NCBI RefSeq assembly: GCF_000980835.1
Contig: NZ_CP011312.1
Span: forward strand, 1,612,001 to 1,676,000
Length of the DNA: 64,000 bases
Direction: 5' to 3'
Source: Corynebacterium kutscheri
Lineage (GTDB): Bacteria > Actinomycetota > Actinomycetes > Mycobacteriales > Mycobacteriaceae
This document shows, one piece after another, positions 38,055-46,486 of this stretch; the stretch's first letter is position 1; every line of letters begins with the position of its first letter. Made by a program: the position numbers and the translations under genes. The notes beneath the pieces were generated by a model. It saw only the letters and a list, made by a program, of their open reading frames with translations. It was not told the DNA's origin and did not search any database.

Positions 38055-38738
38055 TCAGAAATCATAAGGAAATCCAATCTCATAAATTTTTTCTAACAAT
38101 TGCACCGCTTTGGGGCACGAAACTTCAAGTTCTGGATGAAGTAAATCGCTCCCCAGACGAGCGATACTGATCCTGCCGTGTCCAGTAGAAACAGCTGCCC
38201 AACATAAAGCATCCGAATCAGGTAACTGATATGTATAAGCATGAGGAAGCCGCTTACTCACCCCGTGTTTTATCCATAACGCATTATCTGAAATAAATTC
38301 ATATGGAAGTCGATCCCAAAAGAAAGTTACCCATCGATCATCCTCGGCAGCATTGACTTCAATAAAAGAACAAGAATTGAAATTCTCTTCAGGGGTAAAA
38401 TCAAAGCGTTCTTCATCATATGGATTTTCAACCAAACCCAATTTTTCTAAATTCGGATAAATCACCTCTTCACACGCATTAAAGAACTTGGAACCAATAT
38501 TTTCAGGATCGAAAACCGCAGGCTCACTACCGCCCTGAAGCACATAGTTTTCCGTCTGAGCGCTTTCTGATGAAGCGCTTACCGTTTGTGTGTTCTCCGG
38601 TCGCACACTTGTTGTCGGCATACTGTTAGATGAAGTAGCTAACTCAGAAACAAGAACAGACACACTCCCACATCCCACTAATACGACACTCAAAACCAGT
38701 ACAACAGGCCAGGCTAGTAAGCGAAATGGTGTAAGCAT
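38055..38738 (-). CDS. DUF3558-like lipoprotein
   Basis: A 227-residue exported lipoprotein. The signal peptide MLTPFRLLAWPVVLVLSVVLVGC ends in the lipobox VLVGC with Cys-23. A Ser/Thr-rich linker follows, then a folded domain of about 160 residues with Cys residues at conserved spacing (FNACEEVIYPN, FNSCSF, ALCWAAVSTGHGR, LEVSCPKAVQLL). This is the pattern of actinobacterial DUF3558 lipoproteins of unknown role. AAAGGTGG lies upstream of the ATG. It leads a group with the PPE/ESX-like gene and has a frameshifted paralogue just upstream (38950-39765). Confidence 0.78.
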   Translation of the reverse strand: MLTPFRLLAWPVVLVLSVVLVGCGSVSVLVSELATSSNSMPTTSVRPENTQTVSASSESAQTENYVLQGGSEPAVFDPENIGSKFFNACEEVIYPNLEKLGLVENPYDEERFDFTPEENFNSCSFIEVNAAEDDRWVTFFWDRLPYEFISDNALWIKHGVSKRLPHAYTYQLPDSDALCWAAVSTGHGRISIARLGSDLLHPELEVSCPKAVQLLEKIYEIGFPYDF

Positions 38739-38935
38739 TCATCCACCTTTCGTCAAAAACATGATGTACACAATCAGCGCACATGTCCTCGCGTAGGTCG
38801 AACACGTCCGCTTACAAGAGTTAGACGTATTTTTAATCGAGATTCTTACATTCTTAAGGAAAATTGATTTTTATCTCCCCTTATCACCGAAAAATCCCTG
38901 TTCAAATTCCCCCATAGGGGTAGAAATTACTCAGT
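38739..38935 (-). repeat. duplicated upstream region, copy A
   Basis: This leader of the DUF3558-like gene is clearly related to the one at 39766-39912. Shared words in the same order include CCTTTCG-AAAAAC, AGNATTAGAC/AGTTAGAC, ATCTCCCCT and AGGGGTAGAA. The duplication therefore covered the gene and its upstream regulatory/terminator sequence. Confidence 0.6.
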
Positions 38936-38949
38936 ATTTTCTCAGCAAA

Positions 38950-39765
38950 TTAGCTATCTACTGAAGCTAAATAACCAGTATCAAAGTCATCGATATCAGT
39001 TCTTCTGCGATATTTATCCGGAAATTCTTTCCCATACTCATCGTCATATCTGTCTAGATATTTATCTGGAGACTTCTTCCAAAAACCAATCTCATAAACT
39101 TTTTCTAAAAGCCGTACTGCTTTTGAACAGGAGACTCTCGTACCCTCTGGAGACAAATCTGTTCCGCTATAGCATGCTTCTAGCCTGCCGTATTCAGTAG
39201 AAACAGCTGCTGAACAATAGTCACTAGCTGTCTCATCTTGGTAGGCATATGCATGAGGAAGTCGTTTGCTGACCTTATGTTTAACCCACAATGCTTCTCG
39301 CACACTCTCTTCATAAGAATCTGCATCAAACCTAAAAATTACGGATCCCGATTTATCGAAAGAACCTATGTCCTCGAATACACAGGCAACAAAATATAAT
39401 TCCGGGAAAGAAAAAGGATGCTCCGCAAAAAATGGCTCTTCTATTAACTGCAACTCTTGAGCATTCGGATAAATTACCTTCTCACACACATCAAAAACTT
39501 GGAATGAAGAGTTTTACGATTAAAAACCACCGGTCCACTGCCGCCTTGAAGCACATAACCATCTACAGAAGTGCTTTCGCTTGGGTCACTTTTCGACGAA
39601 GTAATTTCTGTTTGCGGAATCTCCGTTTGGGTAGTGGTTATTGTCAAAGTTGTAGAAGAAGCATCCAATACGGAAATAAGAGTAGACACGCTCCCGCACC
39701 CAGCTAACAAACCACTCAACGCTAGTACACTAAGCCAGATTATTAAGCGAGACGGGGGTAAGCAT
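38950..39765 (-). pseudogene. DUF3558-like lipoprotein paralogue with two frameshifts
   Basis: A second copy of the neighbouring lipoprotein, broken twice at homopolymers. From ATG 39765 (AAAGG upstream) the frame reads MLTP and then hits a C5 run (39754-39758). With C4, it would continue SRLIIWLSVLALSGLLAGC, an intact signal peptide and lipobox matching the paralogue. The second break is at a T5 run (plus-strand A5 at 39493-39497): with T6, the frame joins HSKFF to DVCEKVIYPN, matching SKFFNACEEVIYPN. The rest (to 38950) is open, with KRLPHAYAYQ and CSKAVRLLEKVYEIGF conserved. It has a C-terminal charged tail (DKYLDRYDDEYGKEFPDKYRRR) absent from the paralogue. Confidence 0.75.
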
Positions 39766-39912
39766 TTTTCTACCTTTCGTTAAAAACACTCATATACACG
39801 TTCTCTTATAAGAATTAGACCTATTTACCCTTCCGATAGGAAAAGTAGATTTCCATCTCCCCTCAACACAATAAAACCTCTGTTCACAATCATGAACAGG
39901 GGTAGAATTCAC
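39766..39912 (-). repeat. duplicated upstream region, copy B
   Basis: Partner of 38739-38935 (see there). The stem of the hairpin at 39877-39902 is intact here, while in copy A its 5' arm is changed. Confidence 0.6.
39877..39902 (-). terminator. terminator after the OpuAC-like lipoprotein gene
   Basis: A 10-bp stem read on minus (CCCCTGTTCA / TGAACAGAGG), 6-base loop, followed by TTTTATT. It lies 32 bases after the stop at 39934. Confidence 0.7.
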
Positions 39913-39933
39913 TTATATTTTAAGCAAGAAAAA

Positions 39934-40590
39934 TTAGATTCCTTTGCTATCTAAATATTCTGCAACGACCTTACGCGCACTATTTCTCTCTTTAGTTTCA
40001 ACAACCAATTCGCTGAGATCAGACGTGGAAATTGTGCCACTGATTTCATTAAGTACCAGTCGTTCCTCACGGGAAAGAACTGGAATACGGTAAATAGGCA
40101 AAATATTCTGCGGTAGTGCGCTACTGCTATCTGCGCATCCTAAAGCATTCGAGGGGTCAGTAGCGTCTAATGTTTCCCCTAATGCCCCCATTACTGCGGC
40201 ATAGGTTTCTTCCCGCCAAGTAGGATCATTAGGATTTGATTGACTATCAGATCGCATCTCTTTTTCAATCTCTTGTGCTTTTTCCGGATACACGAGAGAT
40301 AAAATATCACCAGAACAGGCTATATAAAGATCACCAGCTTTTGAACGTAATATTGAAACCGGGTTATGTTCGGCAGCCATCATCCGAATTTGCGATTCTC
40401 TTCCCCTGCGGTTTAGAGCTTGGCTATATAGCTCACCAAGTACTAGTTGTTCAGAACTATCAGAGGAAACAAGTACTGTTACTACAGAATGTTGATCGTG
40501 AATAATATCTCGGGCAGGTTCATATTCAGCGCAGCCGCCTAGTACGAATGTGCTTACTAATAACGCTGTTGCCACATAGGTTTTAGGCAT
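39934..40590 (-). CDS. OpuAC-like lipoprotein, short
   Basis: A 218-residue lipoprotein: signal peptide MPKTYVATALLVSTFVLGGC with lipobox LGGC. Directly after, VTVLVSSDSSEQLVLGELYSQALNRRG matches the opening of OpuAC/ProX-type glycine-betaine-binding domains. The family usually needs about 270-300 residues, so this one is short and may not close on a betaine ligand. Start 40590 overlaps the end of the YflT-like gene by 8 bases; longer in-frame versions run inside that gene and would bury the signal peptide. No permease or ATPase gene of an Opu system is adjacent. Confidence 0.72.
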   Translation of the reverse strand: MPKTYVATALLVSTFVLGGCAEYEPARDIIHDQHSVVTVLVSSDSSEQLVLGELYSQALNRRGRESQIRMMAAEHNPVSILRSKAGDLYIACSGDILSLVYPEKAQEIEKEMRSDSQSNPNDPTWREETYAAVMGALGETLDATDPSNALGCADSSSALPQNILPIYRIPVLSREERLVLNEISGTISTSDLSELVVETKERNSARKVVAEYLDSKGI

Positions 40591-41077
40591 TTTTTGCTTT
40601 GCTCCGCAAATATTCAACAACTTTATCCCTAGCAATAATCGCATTTTCTGGATTACAGAGGACATCATAACGCCCAGCAACGATTTGAGTACGGGACTCA
40701 AAATCACGTTTCCCACGTCGTAAAGCATAAGGAATGGCACTGGATACTACGCCAAAAATAAGTCCCATAAAAATGCCTACACCTAGAGCATTTGGCCAAG
40801 AATCAAAGACCATGCCAAGGATAAAACCAAAGAAAACACCAATCCAAAGCCCTGATAGCAAGCCGCTAATGATAACTCGTGGCCAACTTAATCGACCTAG
40901 TACTCGCTCCACCGCAATGAGATCCACGCCAACAATGGTGATCTCATTAACTGGAAAACCTTCTTCACTGAGCATATCGACGGTTGCTTGAGCCTCGGCA
41001 TAGGTACCAAAACTACCCACGGGAAGCCCAGTAGGGCGTTGCAGTTCCCCTGGATTAACCAACAAGCGTTCTGGCAC
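40583..41077 (-). CDS. YflT/general-stress-17M-like membrane protein
   Basis: A 164-residue protein. The first about 60 residues form the small general-stress 17M/YflT-type domain (VGSFGTYAEAQATVDMLSEEGFPVNEITIVG). Two membrane helices follow (about residues 70-120, Gly-rich), then a short cytosolic tail. The GTG start at 41077 has AAGGAG five bases upstream. The gene is divergent from the MgtE-like gene, and a homologous pair occurs in mycobacteria (Rv1234-Rv1232c region). Function unknown; a stress role is inferred from the family name only. Confidence 0.8.
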   Translation of the reverse strand: MPERLLVNPGELQRPTGLPVGSFGTYAEAQATVDMLSEEGFPVNEITIVGVDLIAVERVLGRLSWPRVIISGLLSGLWIGVFFGFILGMVFDSWPNALGVGIFMGLIFGVVSSAIPYALRRGKRDFESRTQIVAGRYDVLCNPENAIIARDKVVEYLRSKAKNA

Positions 41078-41286
41078 CTCTTCTCCTTATATATTTTTAG
41101 CCATCTCAGACAGATATCTTTTTCCTACACCTCACTTTAACATTCTTACCGGGCTTTTATATTTTTTAGCTGACACCAACAAGAACTAAAGCTAACTACT
41201 GTAATAACGGCAATGACTACGAATAAAAGAACAAACTAATCCCCTACTCCTGGTGTTCTTGGGTATCGAATATTTCTTTTGCCCCG

Positions 41287-41292
41287 TACACT
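41287..41292 (+). promoter_or_regulatory. -10 box of the MgtE-like gene
   Basis: TACACT, eight bases before the ATG at 41301, with only a T-run between; a leaderless candidate. Confidence 0.4.
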
Positions 41293-41300
41293 GGTTTTTT

Positions 41301-42587
41301 ATGAACGAAGTGACACGCGTATATGCAGGTAGGCTCGCAGGTATGGTCGTTCGTGGACCAGATACTGATGTTATCGGTCGTGTCCGAGATGTCATTATCA
41401 ATCTGCGTTCCAGCCAACATACTTCCCGAGTACTCGGATTAGTCGTAGAAATGACCAATAAACGCCGCATTTTCCTACCAATGTTGCGTATTGCCTCCAT
41501 TGATCCGCAGGAAATCACTCTAGTTTCTGGATCAGTATCTCTCCGCGCTTTTAAAGCTCGTACCGGTGAGGTAGCAGTACTTGGTGATCTGATCGGTGCC
41601 AAAGTACACGTTGATGATCCTGAACTTGACCACCTACATGGTCGAGCCATGGAAATAGCCGACTTAGAAATCGAACGCACCCGTACCCGCGACTGGGCGA
41701 TCTCACGAGCTGCGGTGATCTCTGAGCGTCCCACCTTTGGCCGACGCCCTACTTTAACCATTGTTCCGTGGAACCACGTTCATGGTCTGTATGCCTCAGG
41801 AACTACTGTTCCCGATCCTGCTGCCGAACTCATCGCTGAATTCGAAGATATGCGCCCAGCCGACGTAGCCAGCGCCTTATATGATCTGCCAGAAACTCAA
41901 CGTATTTCTGTAGCCAAAGAGCTAGATGACGAACGCCTTGCCGACGTGCTCCAAGAAATGAGCGAAGACCGTCAAGCTGAACTTCTTGAAACCCTTGATA
42001 TTGAACGTGCTGCAGACGTGTTGGAAGAAATGGATCCCGATGATGCTGCCGACTTGCTCGGTGAGCTCGATGATGCCAAAGCCGATGTGCTCCTTGAACT
42101 CATGGATCCAGAAGAATCTGCTCCAGTGCGTCGTTTGATGAGTTTTAGCCCTGATACCGTAGGTGCGCTTATGACTCCCGAGCCAATTGTGCTTGTCCCG
42201 CAAACCACTGTTGCAGAAGCCCTTGCCTTAGCACGTAACCCAGATTTGCCTACTTCTTTGGCCTCTATGGTGTTCGTGGTGCGCCCCCCTACCGCTACGC
42301 CTACTGGAAAGTATTTAGGTTGCGTGCACCTGCAAAAACTATTACGTGAACCCCCCAGTTCTTTGGTTTCAGGTATCTTGGATCCAGATCTTCCACCACT
42401 TTATGCAGATGACACTCAAGAGACTGCGGCACGCTATTTCGCCACTTATAACCTTGTGTGTGGACCGGTTATCGACGATGAAAACCACCTGCTTGGGGCG
42501 GTAGCCGTCGATGATTTGCTCGATCACCTGCTTCCCGACGATTGGCGTGATACTGGTATCCGACCAGATACTGATCCCCGCGCTTAA
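41301..42587 (+). CDS. MgtE N/CBS-domain protein without channel domain
   Basis: A 428-residue cytosolic protein made of a PRC-barrel-like start (VYAGRLAGMVVRGPDTDVIGRVRDV), the MgtE intracellular N domain (repeated ERAADVLEEMDPDDAADLLGELD, about residues 225-285) and a CBS pair (MTPEPIVLVPQ... to the end). The transmembrane Mg channel of MgtE is absent, as in M. tuberculosis Rv1232c, so it is more likely a Mg/nucleotide sensor or regulator than a transporter. It heads a plus-strand group with DUF1003 and mrp (12 and 41 base gaps). A longer start at 41253 would add a Phe-rich piece and lacks support. Confidence 0.88.
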   Translation: MNEVTRVYAGRLAGMVVRGPDTDVIGRVRDVIINLRSSQHTSRVLGLVVEMTNKRRIFLPMLRIASIDPQEITLVSGSVSLRAFKARTGEVAVLGDLIGAKVHVDDPELDHLHGRAMEIADLEIERTRTRDWAISRAAVISERPTFGRRPTLTIVPWNHVHGLYASGTTVPDPAAELIAEFEDMRPADVASALYDLPETQRISVAKELDDERLADVLQEMSEDRQAELLETLDIERAADVLEEMDPDDAADLLGELDDAKADVLLELMDPEESAPVRRLMSFSPDTVGALMTPEPIVLVPQTTVAEALALARNPDLPTSLASMVFVVRPPTATPTGKYLGCVHLQKLLREPPSSLVSGILDPDLPPLYADDTQETAARYFATYNLVCGPVIDDENHLLGAVAVDDLLDHLLPDDWRDTGIRPDTDPRA

Positions 42588-42599
42588 GAAAGGACACCT

Positions 42600-43184
42600 A
42601 TGGCTGATTACACCAAAACAGAGCTTGATACACCGTATATTAAACAGCGACGCTCCTTTCTTAAGCTTGACGACGATACCGTCGGTGCTTATGCAGAAAA
42701 AGTCGCTCGATTCTTTGGCACCGGTAGCTACCTTATGTGGCAAACCGTCTTTGTGCTGGTATGGATTCTGCTCAATGTGGGTGGCTGGTGGTTTTCTTGG
42801 GACGAATATCCATTCATCCTGCTTAATCTAGCCTTTTCTACTCAGGCAGCTTATGCTGCACCGCTTATCCTGCTAGCGCAGAATCGCCAAGAGGATCGAG
42901 ATCGTGTCTCGCTCAATGAGGATCGTCGTCGTGCTTTTGAAACCAAAGCTGACACCGAATTTATCACCCGAGAACTCGCTGGCCTTCGGCTAGCAGTTGG
43001 CGAAATGGTTTCCCGAGACTATTTACGCCACGAGCTTGAAGATCTACATAGTTTATTAGAACGTATTGAAGCCAAGCTTGATGATGAGGCTGCTGCACGT
43101 ATCGCCTTTCAGCATGGTATTTCCGAAGGTGGAAATGATGACCTCTCGGATCCTATTCAAGGCGATATTGAGAAAGAAAAATAG
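42600..43184 (+). CDS. DUF1003 membrane protein
   Basis: A 194-residue protein with two membrane helices (about residues 47-95: LMWQTVFVLVWILLNVGGWWF and PFILLNLAFSTQAAYAAPLILL), followed by QNRQEDRDR and a charged coiled tail with SRDYLRHELEDLHSLLERIE. This is the DUF1003 pattern, homologous to Rv1231c. AAAGGA lies before the ATG, 12 bases after the MgtE-like stop. Function is unknown; constant linkage with the MgtE-like gene suggests a joint role, perhaps in ion homeostasis (inference). Confidence 0.88.
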   Translation: MADYTKTELDTPYIKQRRSFLKLDDDTVGAYAEKVARFFGTGSYLMWQTVFVLVWILLNVGGWWFSWDEYPFILLNLAFSTQAAYAAPLILLAQNRQEDRDRVSLNEDRRRAFETKADTEFITRELAGLRLAVGEMVSRDYLRHELEDLHSLLERIEAKLDDEAAARIAFQHGISEGGNDDLSDPIQGDIEKEK

Positions 43185-43225
43185 CTTTCTCATTCCTCTT
43201 CGCACTGGCGTATGGTAGATAATCG

Positions 43226-44356
43226 ATGAACCCTATTACAGAATCCACCGTCCGCCAGGCACTCTCTCGGGTTGAAGACCCTGAGATCGGCAAACCATTG
43301 ACTGAATTAGGCATGGTGAAGTCTATCGAGATCAATGGCAATGATGTTGATGTGCAGATTTATCTCACAATCGCTGGTTGTCCAATGAAAAATACCTTGG
43401 TAGATAACAGCATTGCTGCGCTCAAAGATATTGAAGGTATCGGCAATATTCGTGTCACCACTGATACAATGAGTGACGAACAGCGTCGAGAGCTACGCCA
43501 AAAATTACGTGGTGGTGCTGCTGAACCAGTAATTCCTTTTGCGCAACCTGATTCCACGACTCGCGTCTATGCCGTTGCCTCGGGCAAAGGCGGCGTAGGA
43601 AAATCCTCCATGACGGTCAACCTTGCTACTGCTTTAGCATCAAAAGGTCTTAAAGTTGGTGTCCTCGATGCTGATATTTATGGTCATTCCGTACCCGGAA
43701 TGCTCAATAGCACGGATCGTCCGCATGCTGTTGACGACATGATTATGCCCCCACAAGCACATGGCGTGAAGCTCATTTCTATTGCCCACTTTGTAGAAGG
43801 CAATGCGCCAGTAGTATGGCGCGGGCCTATGCTCCACCGCGCTATCCAGCAATTCTTAGGCGATGTCTTCTGGGGTGACCTAGATATTCTCTTACTCGAT
43901 CTTCCACCCGGAACTGGTGATATCGCAATCTCAGTGGCACAACTTGTTCCTAATGCCGAGTTACTTGTAGTTACTACTCCGCAAAGTGCAGCCGCCGAAG
44001 TAGCCGAACGCGCTGGCTCAATTTCGATTCAAACCCAACAAAAAATTGCTGGAGTAATTGAAAATATGTCTGCTATGGTGCTTGACGACGGCAGCGTCAT
44101 CGATGTCTTTGGCTCTGGCGGTGGTGAAGCAGTACGCGAGCGTCTAGCAACCCTTACTGGTACCCCAGTAAAATTGCTCGGCTCAGTACCTCTTGATCCT
44201 AAACTTCGAGCTGGTGGAGACAATGGGCTACCCATTGCCCTTTCTGATCCTGATTCTCCTACTGGCAAGGCTATTTACGCTATTGCTGATCAACTTATTA
44301 TTCGCCGCGAAAGCTTAGCAGGTAAATCACTCAACCTTGGTGTTACCCGGCATTAG
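43226..44356 (+). CDS. mrp: Mrp/NBP35-type Fe-S carrier ATPase
   Basis: A 376-residue P-loop ATPase for iron-sulfur cluster transfer. The N-terminal about 90 residues are a MIP18/DUF59 domain (EDPEIGKPLTELGMVKSIEI). The deviant Walker A is GKGGVGKSS (about residues 119-127), and the switch II/Walker B region is LLLDLPPGTGDIA. The CxxC for bridging Fe-S, present in many Mrp proteins near the C-terminus, is not seen here, as in other actinobacterial members. It corresponds to Rv1229c. A hairpin terminator at 44370 separates it from convergent tatB. Confidence 0.92.
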   Translation: MNPITESTVRQALSRVEDPEIGKPLTELGMVKSIEINGNDVDVQIYLTIAGCPMKNTLVDNSIAALKDIEGIGNIRVTTDTMSDEQRRELRQKLRGGAAEPVIPFAQPDSTTRVYAVASGKGGVGKSSMTVNLATALASKGLKVGVLDADIYGHSVPGMLNSTDRPHAVDDMIMPPQAHGVKLISIAHFVEGNAPVVWRGPMLHRAIQQFLGDVFWGDLDILLLDLPPGTGDIAISVAQLVPNAELLVVTTPQSAAAEVAERAGSISIQTQQKIAGVIENMSAMVLDDGSVIDVFGSGGGEAVRERLATLTGTPVKLLGSVPLDPKLRAGGDNGLPIALSDPDSPTGKAIYAIADQLIIRRESLAGKSLNLGVTRH

Positions 44357-44369
44357 CTATATTCGCTGT

Positions 44370-44399
44370 GCTCACCGTGTTACTGCGGTGAGCTTTTTT
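44370..44399 (+). terminator. terminator after mrp
   Basis: Stem GCTCACCG / CGGTGAGC, 8-base loop, then six T. Its T-run touches the tatB stop codon on the other strand. Confidence 0.85.
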
Positions 44400-44895
44400 A
44401 GATCACATCATCAAATTTATTTTTGGGTAACTCGACTGCCGGGTTATCTGTCGTGTCCTTGATCGATTCTGTCTCGGTTTCTTTTGGTTGTTTAGCTACT
44501 GATGGTTCACCAGAATCTGGGCACTCAACCCGGTTAGCACCAGCATAATTACGGTGTTGAGAGCCTTGGGTTGGCCCAGACATAATTTTTTTAGGATCAA
44601 AAGAGCCCATAAACTCTTCATCATCGTCGAAAAGCGCTTTAGTAATAACGCCTCGAGGTCCTAAACGTTGAAAACGCGCAATCTGTGCTATCGGTTCCTT
44701 AAAATCAGAGAATTCCTCACTAAGGCCACCAAACTCACCATTGAGCTCTTTTTTCGCATTATTGATTGCTTTACGAGCAGCAAAAACAGCTGCACGAAAA
44801 TCTTCAATAACCCGCGGCAACCGCTCGGGGCCAATCACAATGAGCGCAACGACGAAAACAACAAAGATTTCGCCCCAACCAATAGAAGAAAACAC
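44398..44895 (-). CDS. tatB: Sec-independent translocase subunit TatB
   Basis: A 165-residue Tat translocase component: N-terminal membrane helix (SSIGWGEIFVVFVVALIVIGPERLP; the Glu-8 and GPERLP hinge are typical), an amphipathic helix (RVIEDFRAAVFAARKAINNAKKEL), then a disordered tail. Start is GTG 44895, preceded by AAGG. The place next to sigE and its anti-sigma gene is conserved in mycobacteria (Rv1221-Rv1224), consistent with an envelope stress regulon. 37 bases separate it from the anti-sigma gene upstream. Confidence 0.93.
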   Translation of the reverse strand: MFSSIGWGEIFVVFVVALIVIGPERLPRVIEDFRAAVFAARKAINNAKKELNGEFGGLSEEFSDFKEPIAQIARFQRLGPRGVITKALFDDDEEFMGSFDPKKIMSGPTQGSQHRNYAGANRVECPDSGEPSVAKQPKETETESIKDTTDNPAVELPKNKFDDVI

Positions 44896-44932
44896 TCTTC
44901 AACCTTAAGCGATATTCTATATCCAGGAAACT

Positions 44933-45280
44933 CTACTGACCCCGATTAACTCGTTTAAAAGCACGAGCAACAAAATCAATCCGGTCTAATAAAGTTTCGG
45001 GCATCTGACATGGAATGTCATCGGCGCTTGGCCCTGCTGGACAGGACTGAGCAATTTTATGCAGCTTAGCTAGTAGATCGGTAGGAGCAGTGACCGCCCC
45101 AGCGACATCCGCGCGTAATACAGAAGAAGCATGACGCTGCGCTTCGACTTCTTTGCGGCACTCTAAACAGTGCACTAGATGAACTTTGGCACGATGTTCG
45201 GCAAGTGGAGTTAACTCATAGTCAACAAAGGCGGCCACTGCCTCCGGGTTAAGGTGGTCGATAGAACTAAAATGTTTCAT
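44933..45280 (-). CDS. cseE: zinc anti-sigma factor (CseE/RseA-like)
   Basis: A 115-residue anti-sigma factor for SigE. The ZAS motif is visible as HRAKVHLVHCLECRKEV, with His and the CxxC pair at about residues 37-41; a preceding His of the motif is at about 29. No membrane helix, so it is cytosolic as in C. glutamicum CseE and mycobacterial RseA. It follows sigE by 294 bases in which I see no gene, an unusually wide gap for such a pair, so it may have its own promoter. Confidence 0.9.
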   Translation of the reverse strand: MKHFSSIDHLNPEAVAAFVDYELTPLAEHRAKVHLVHCLECRKEVEAQRHASSVLRADVAGAVTAPTDLLAKLHKIAQSCPAGPSADDIPCQMPETLLDRIDFVARAFKRVNRGQ

Positions 45281-45574
45281 TTTTGCCTACCTTCCCTATC
45301 ACCGCTGAAAGATACTGCATCCACACAGCGTGACCTCCTTCGTTGCTATATCAACACTTACCCTGCACACAAGCCTTAGCTTTTTCGCCTACGGTAGTGA
45401 CCAGGATACACCTAAATTAATGAATACGCTTGATAAAACTGCTGCTGAAAATTTCACACATAACTTTTTACTTAAATCATTTTGACCGTAATTATGGTGC
45501 AAATCTTTTAGCATTACTACGGATCTCACTCCACCAAAGCAGTATCAAGCAGATACCAAAACACTGCTTATTAG

Positions 45575-46207
45575 CTAAGAACGGATAAGAAGCTGCGCAT
45601 CAAGAGATTCTTGTGCTTCTTGTTCAATGCTGGCGCGTAATTGGCTACGTCCGCGGTGAATACGAGAACGAACCGTACCCATTTTCACGCCAAGAGTATC
45701 GGCAATCTCGTCATAGCTCATACCAACGACATCACACAACACAACAGCAACACGAAAATCCGGGCTCAACTTATCTAATGCACGCTGCAACACCGGATCA
45801 AGATTAGCCACGGTATAGGCTTGCTCTGGAGTCATTTCAGTTCCAGGAACCCGCTCATAATCTTCAGGTAACGCCTCCATGCGAATTTTCGCCCGGTGAC
45901 GAACCATATCGAGAAATAGATTGGTGGTAATACGATGTAACCACCCCTCAAAAGTACCTGGTTGATAATTCTTGAGGGAACGAAAAACACGCATAAAGGT
46001 TTCTTGAGTAAGATCTTCGGCATCGTGTGGGTTACCGGAAAGACGATATGCCAAACGATATACCGAATCAGCATGTTCTGAAACGAGTTCCGACCACGAT
46101 GGCATGGCTCCCAATCCAGCATCAAAGGCAGCAGTACCGGACAGGTTTTCTACACCAGCCTCCCCAGTAGTAAGACCTTGAGCGGAGGATTCCAATGACG
46201 TGTTCAT
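45575..46207 (-). CDS. sigE: ECF RNA polymerase sigma factor SigE
   Basis: A 210-residue group IV sigma factor. Region 2 is [39 protein letters not shown] and region 4 is [41 protein letters not shown]. The N-terminal about 35 residues are low in order. In C. glutamicum and mycobacteria SigE answers to surface stress and is held by the anti-sigma factor encoded downstream, as here. A hairpin (46211-46238) stands three bases before the ATG. No strong ribosome binding site is seen. Confidence 0.94.
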   Translation of the reverse strand: MNTSLESSAQGLTTGEAGVENLSGTAAFDAGLGAMPSWSELVSEHADSVYRLAYRLSGNPHDAEDLTQETFMRVFRSLKNYQPGTFEGWLHRITTNLFLDMVRHRAKIRMEALPEDYERVPGTEMTPEQAYTVANLDPVLQRALDKLSPDFRVAVVLCDVVGMSYDEIADTLGVKMGTVRSRIHRGRSQLRASIEQEAQESLDAQLLIRS

Positions 46208-46210
46208 GTC

Positions 46211-46238
46211 AAGAGATTCTGCCTAAGAAAAATCTCTT
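46211..46238 (-). promoter_or_regulatory. hairpin abutting the sigE start codon
   Basis: Read on minus, AAGAGATT and AATCTCTT form an 8-bp stem with a 12-base loop (containing the only AGG near the start), ending three bases before the sigE ATG at 46207. It may control initiation. Confidence 0.45.
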
Positions 46239-46473
46239 TTTCCATTCAAAAAGCTGAAAGTTTGCTGTTAGCACCCATACTGTTTTAAAACTGTTACTTT
46301 TCTTAGCCTTTTATCACCTAAAGGCGCATTTTATTCGGCAGTGTTTTCTTAATTTCATCACGGCAATGCTGCCTCATTGCTTATTTTTCCTCACCCGTTA
46401 AAACACAATATTCACATTAGTCACAACATAGTTTTTTCCACGTGTATCACCCTGCTTTTGCTTTCTCAGCCCA

Positions 46474-46479
46474 TAAACT
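46474..46479 (+). promoter_or_regulatory. -10 box of the O-methyltransferase gene
   Basis: TAAACT, seven bases (CAAGCAC) before the GTG at 46487; leaderless candidate that decides the start. Confidence 0.45.
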
Positions 46480-46486
46480 CAAGCAC

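Noticed and set aside
41192..41761. Long minus-strand frame (189 codons) opposite the MgtE-like gene
   Set aside because: Arg/Ser-rich composition typical of an antisense shadow; the plus-strand gene has clear domains.
46375..46390. GCAATG/CATTGC hairpin with T-tract upstream of the methyltransferase gene
   Set aside because: Only 6 pairs, in a promoter region between divergent genes where no plus-strand transcript should end.
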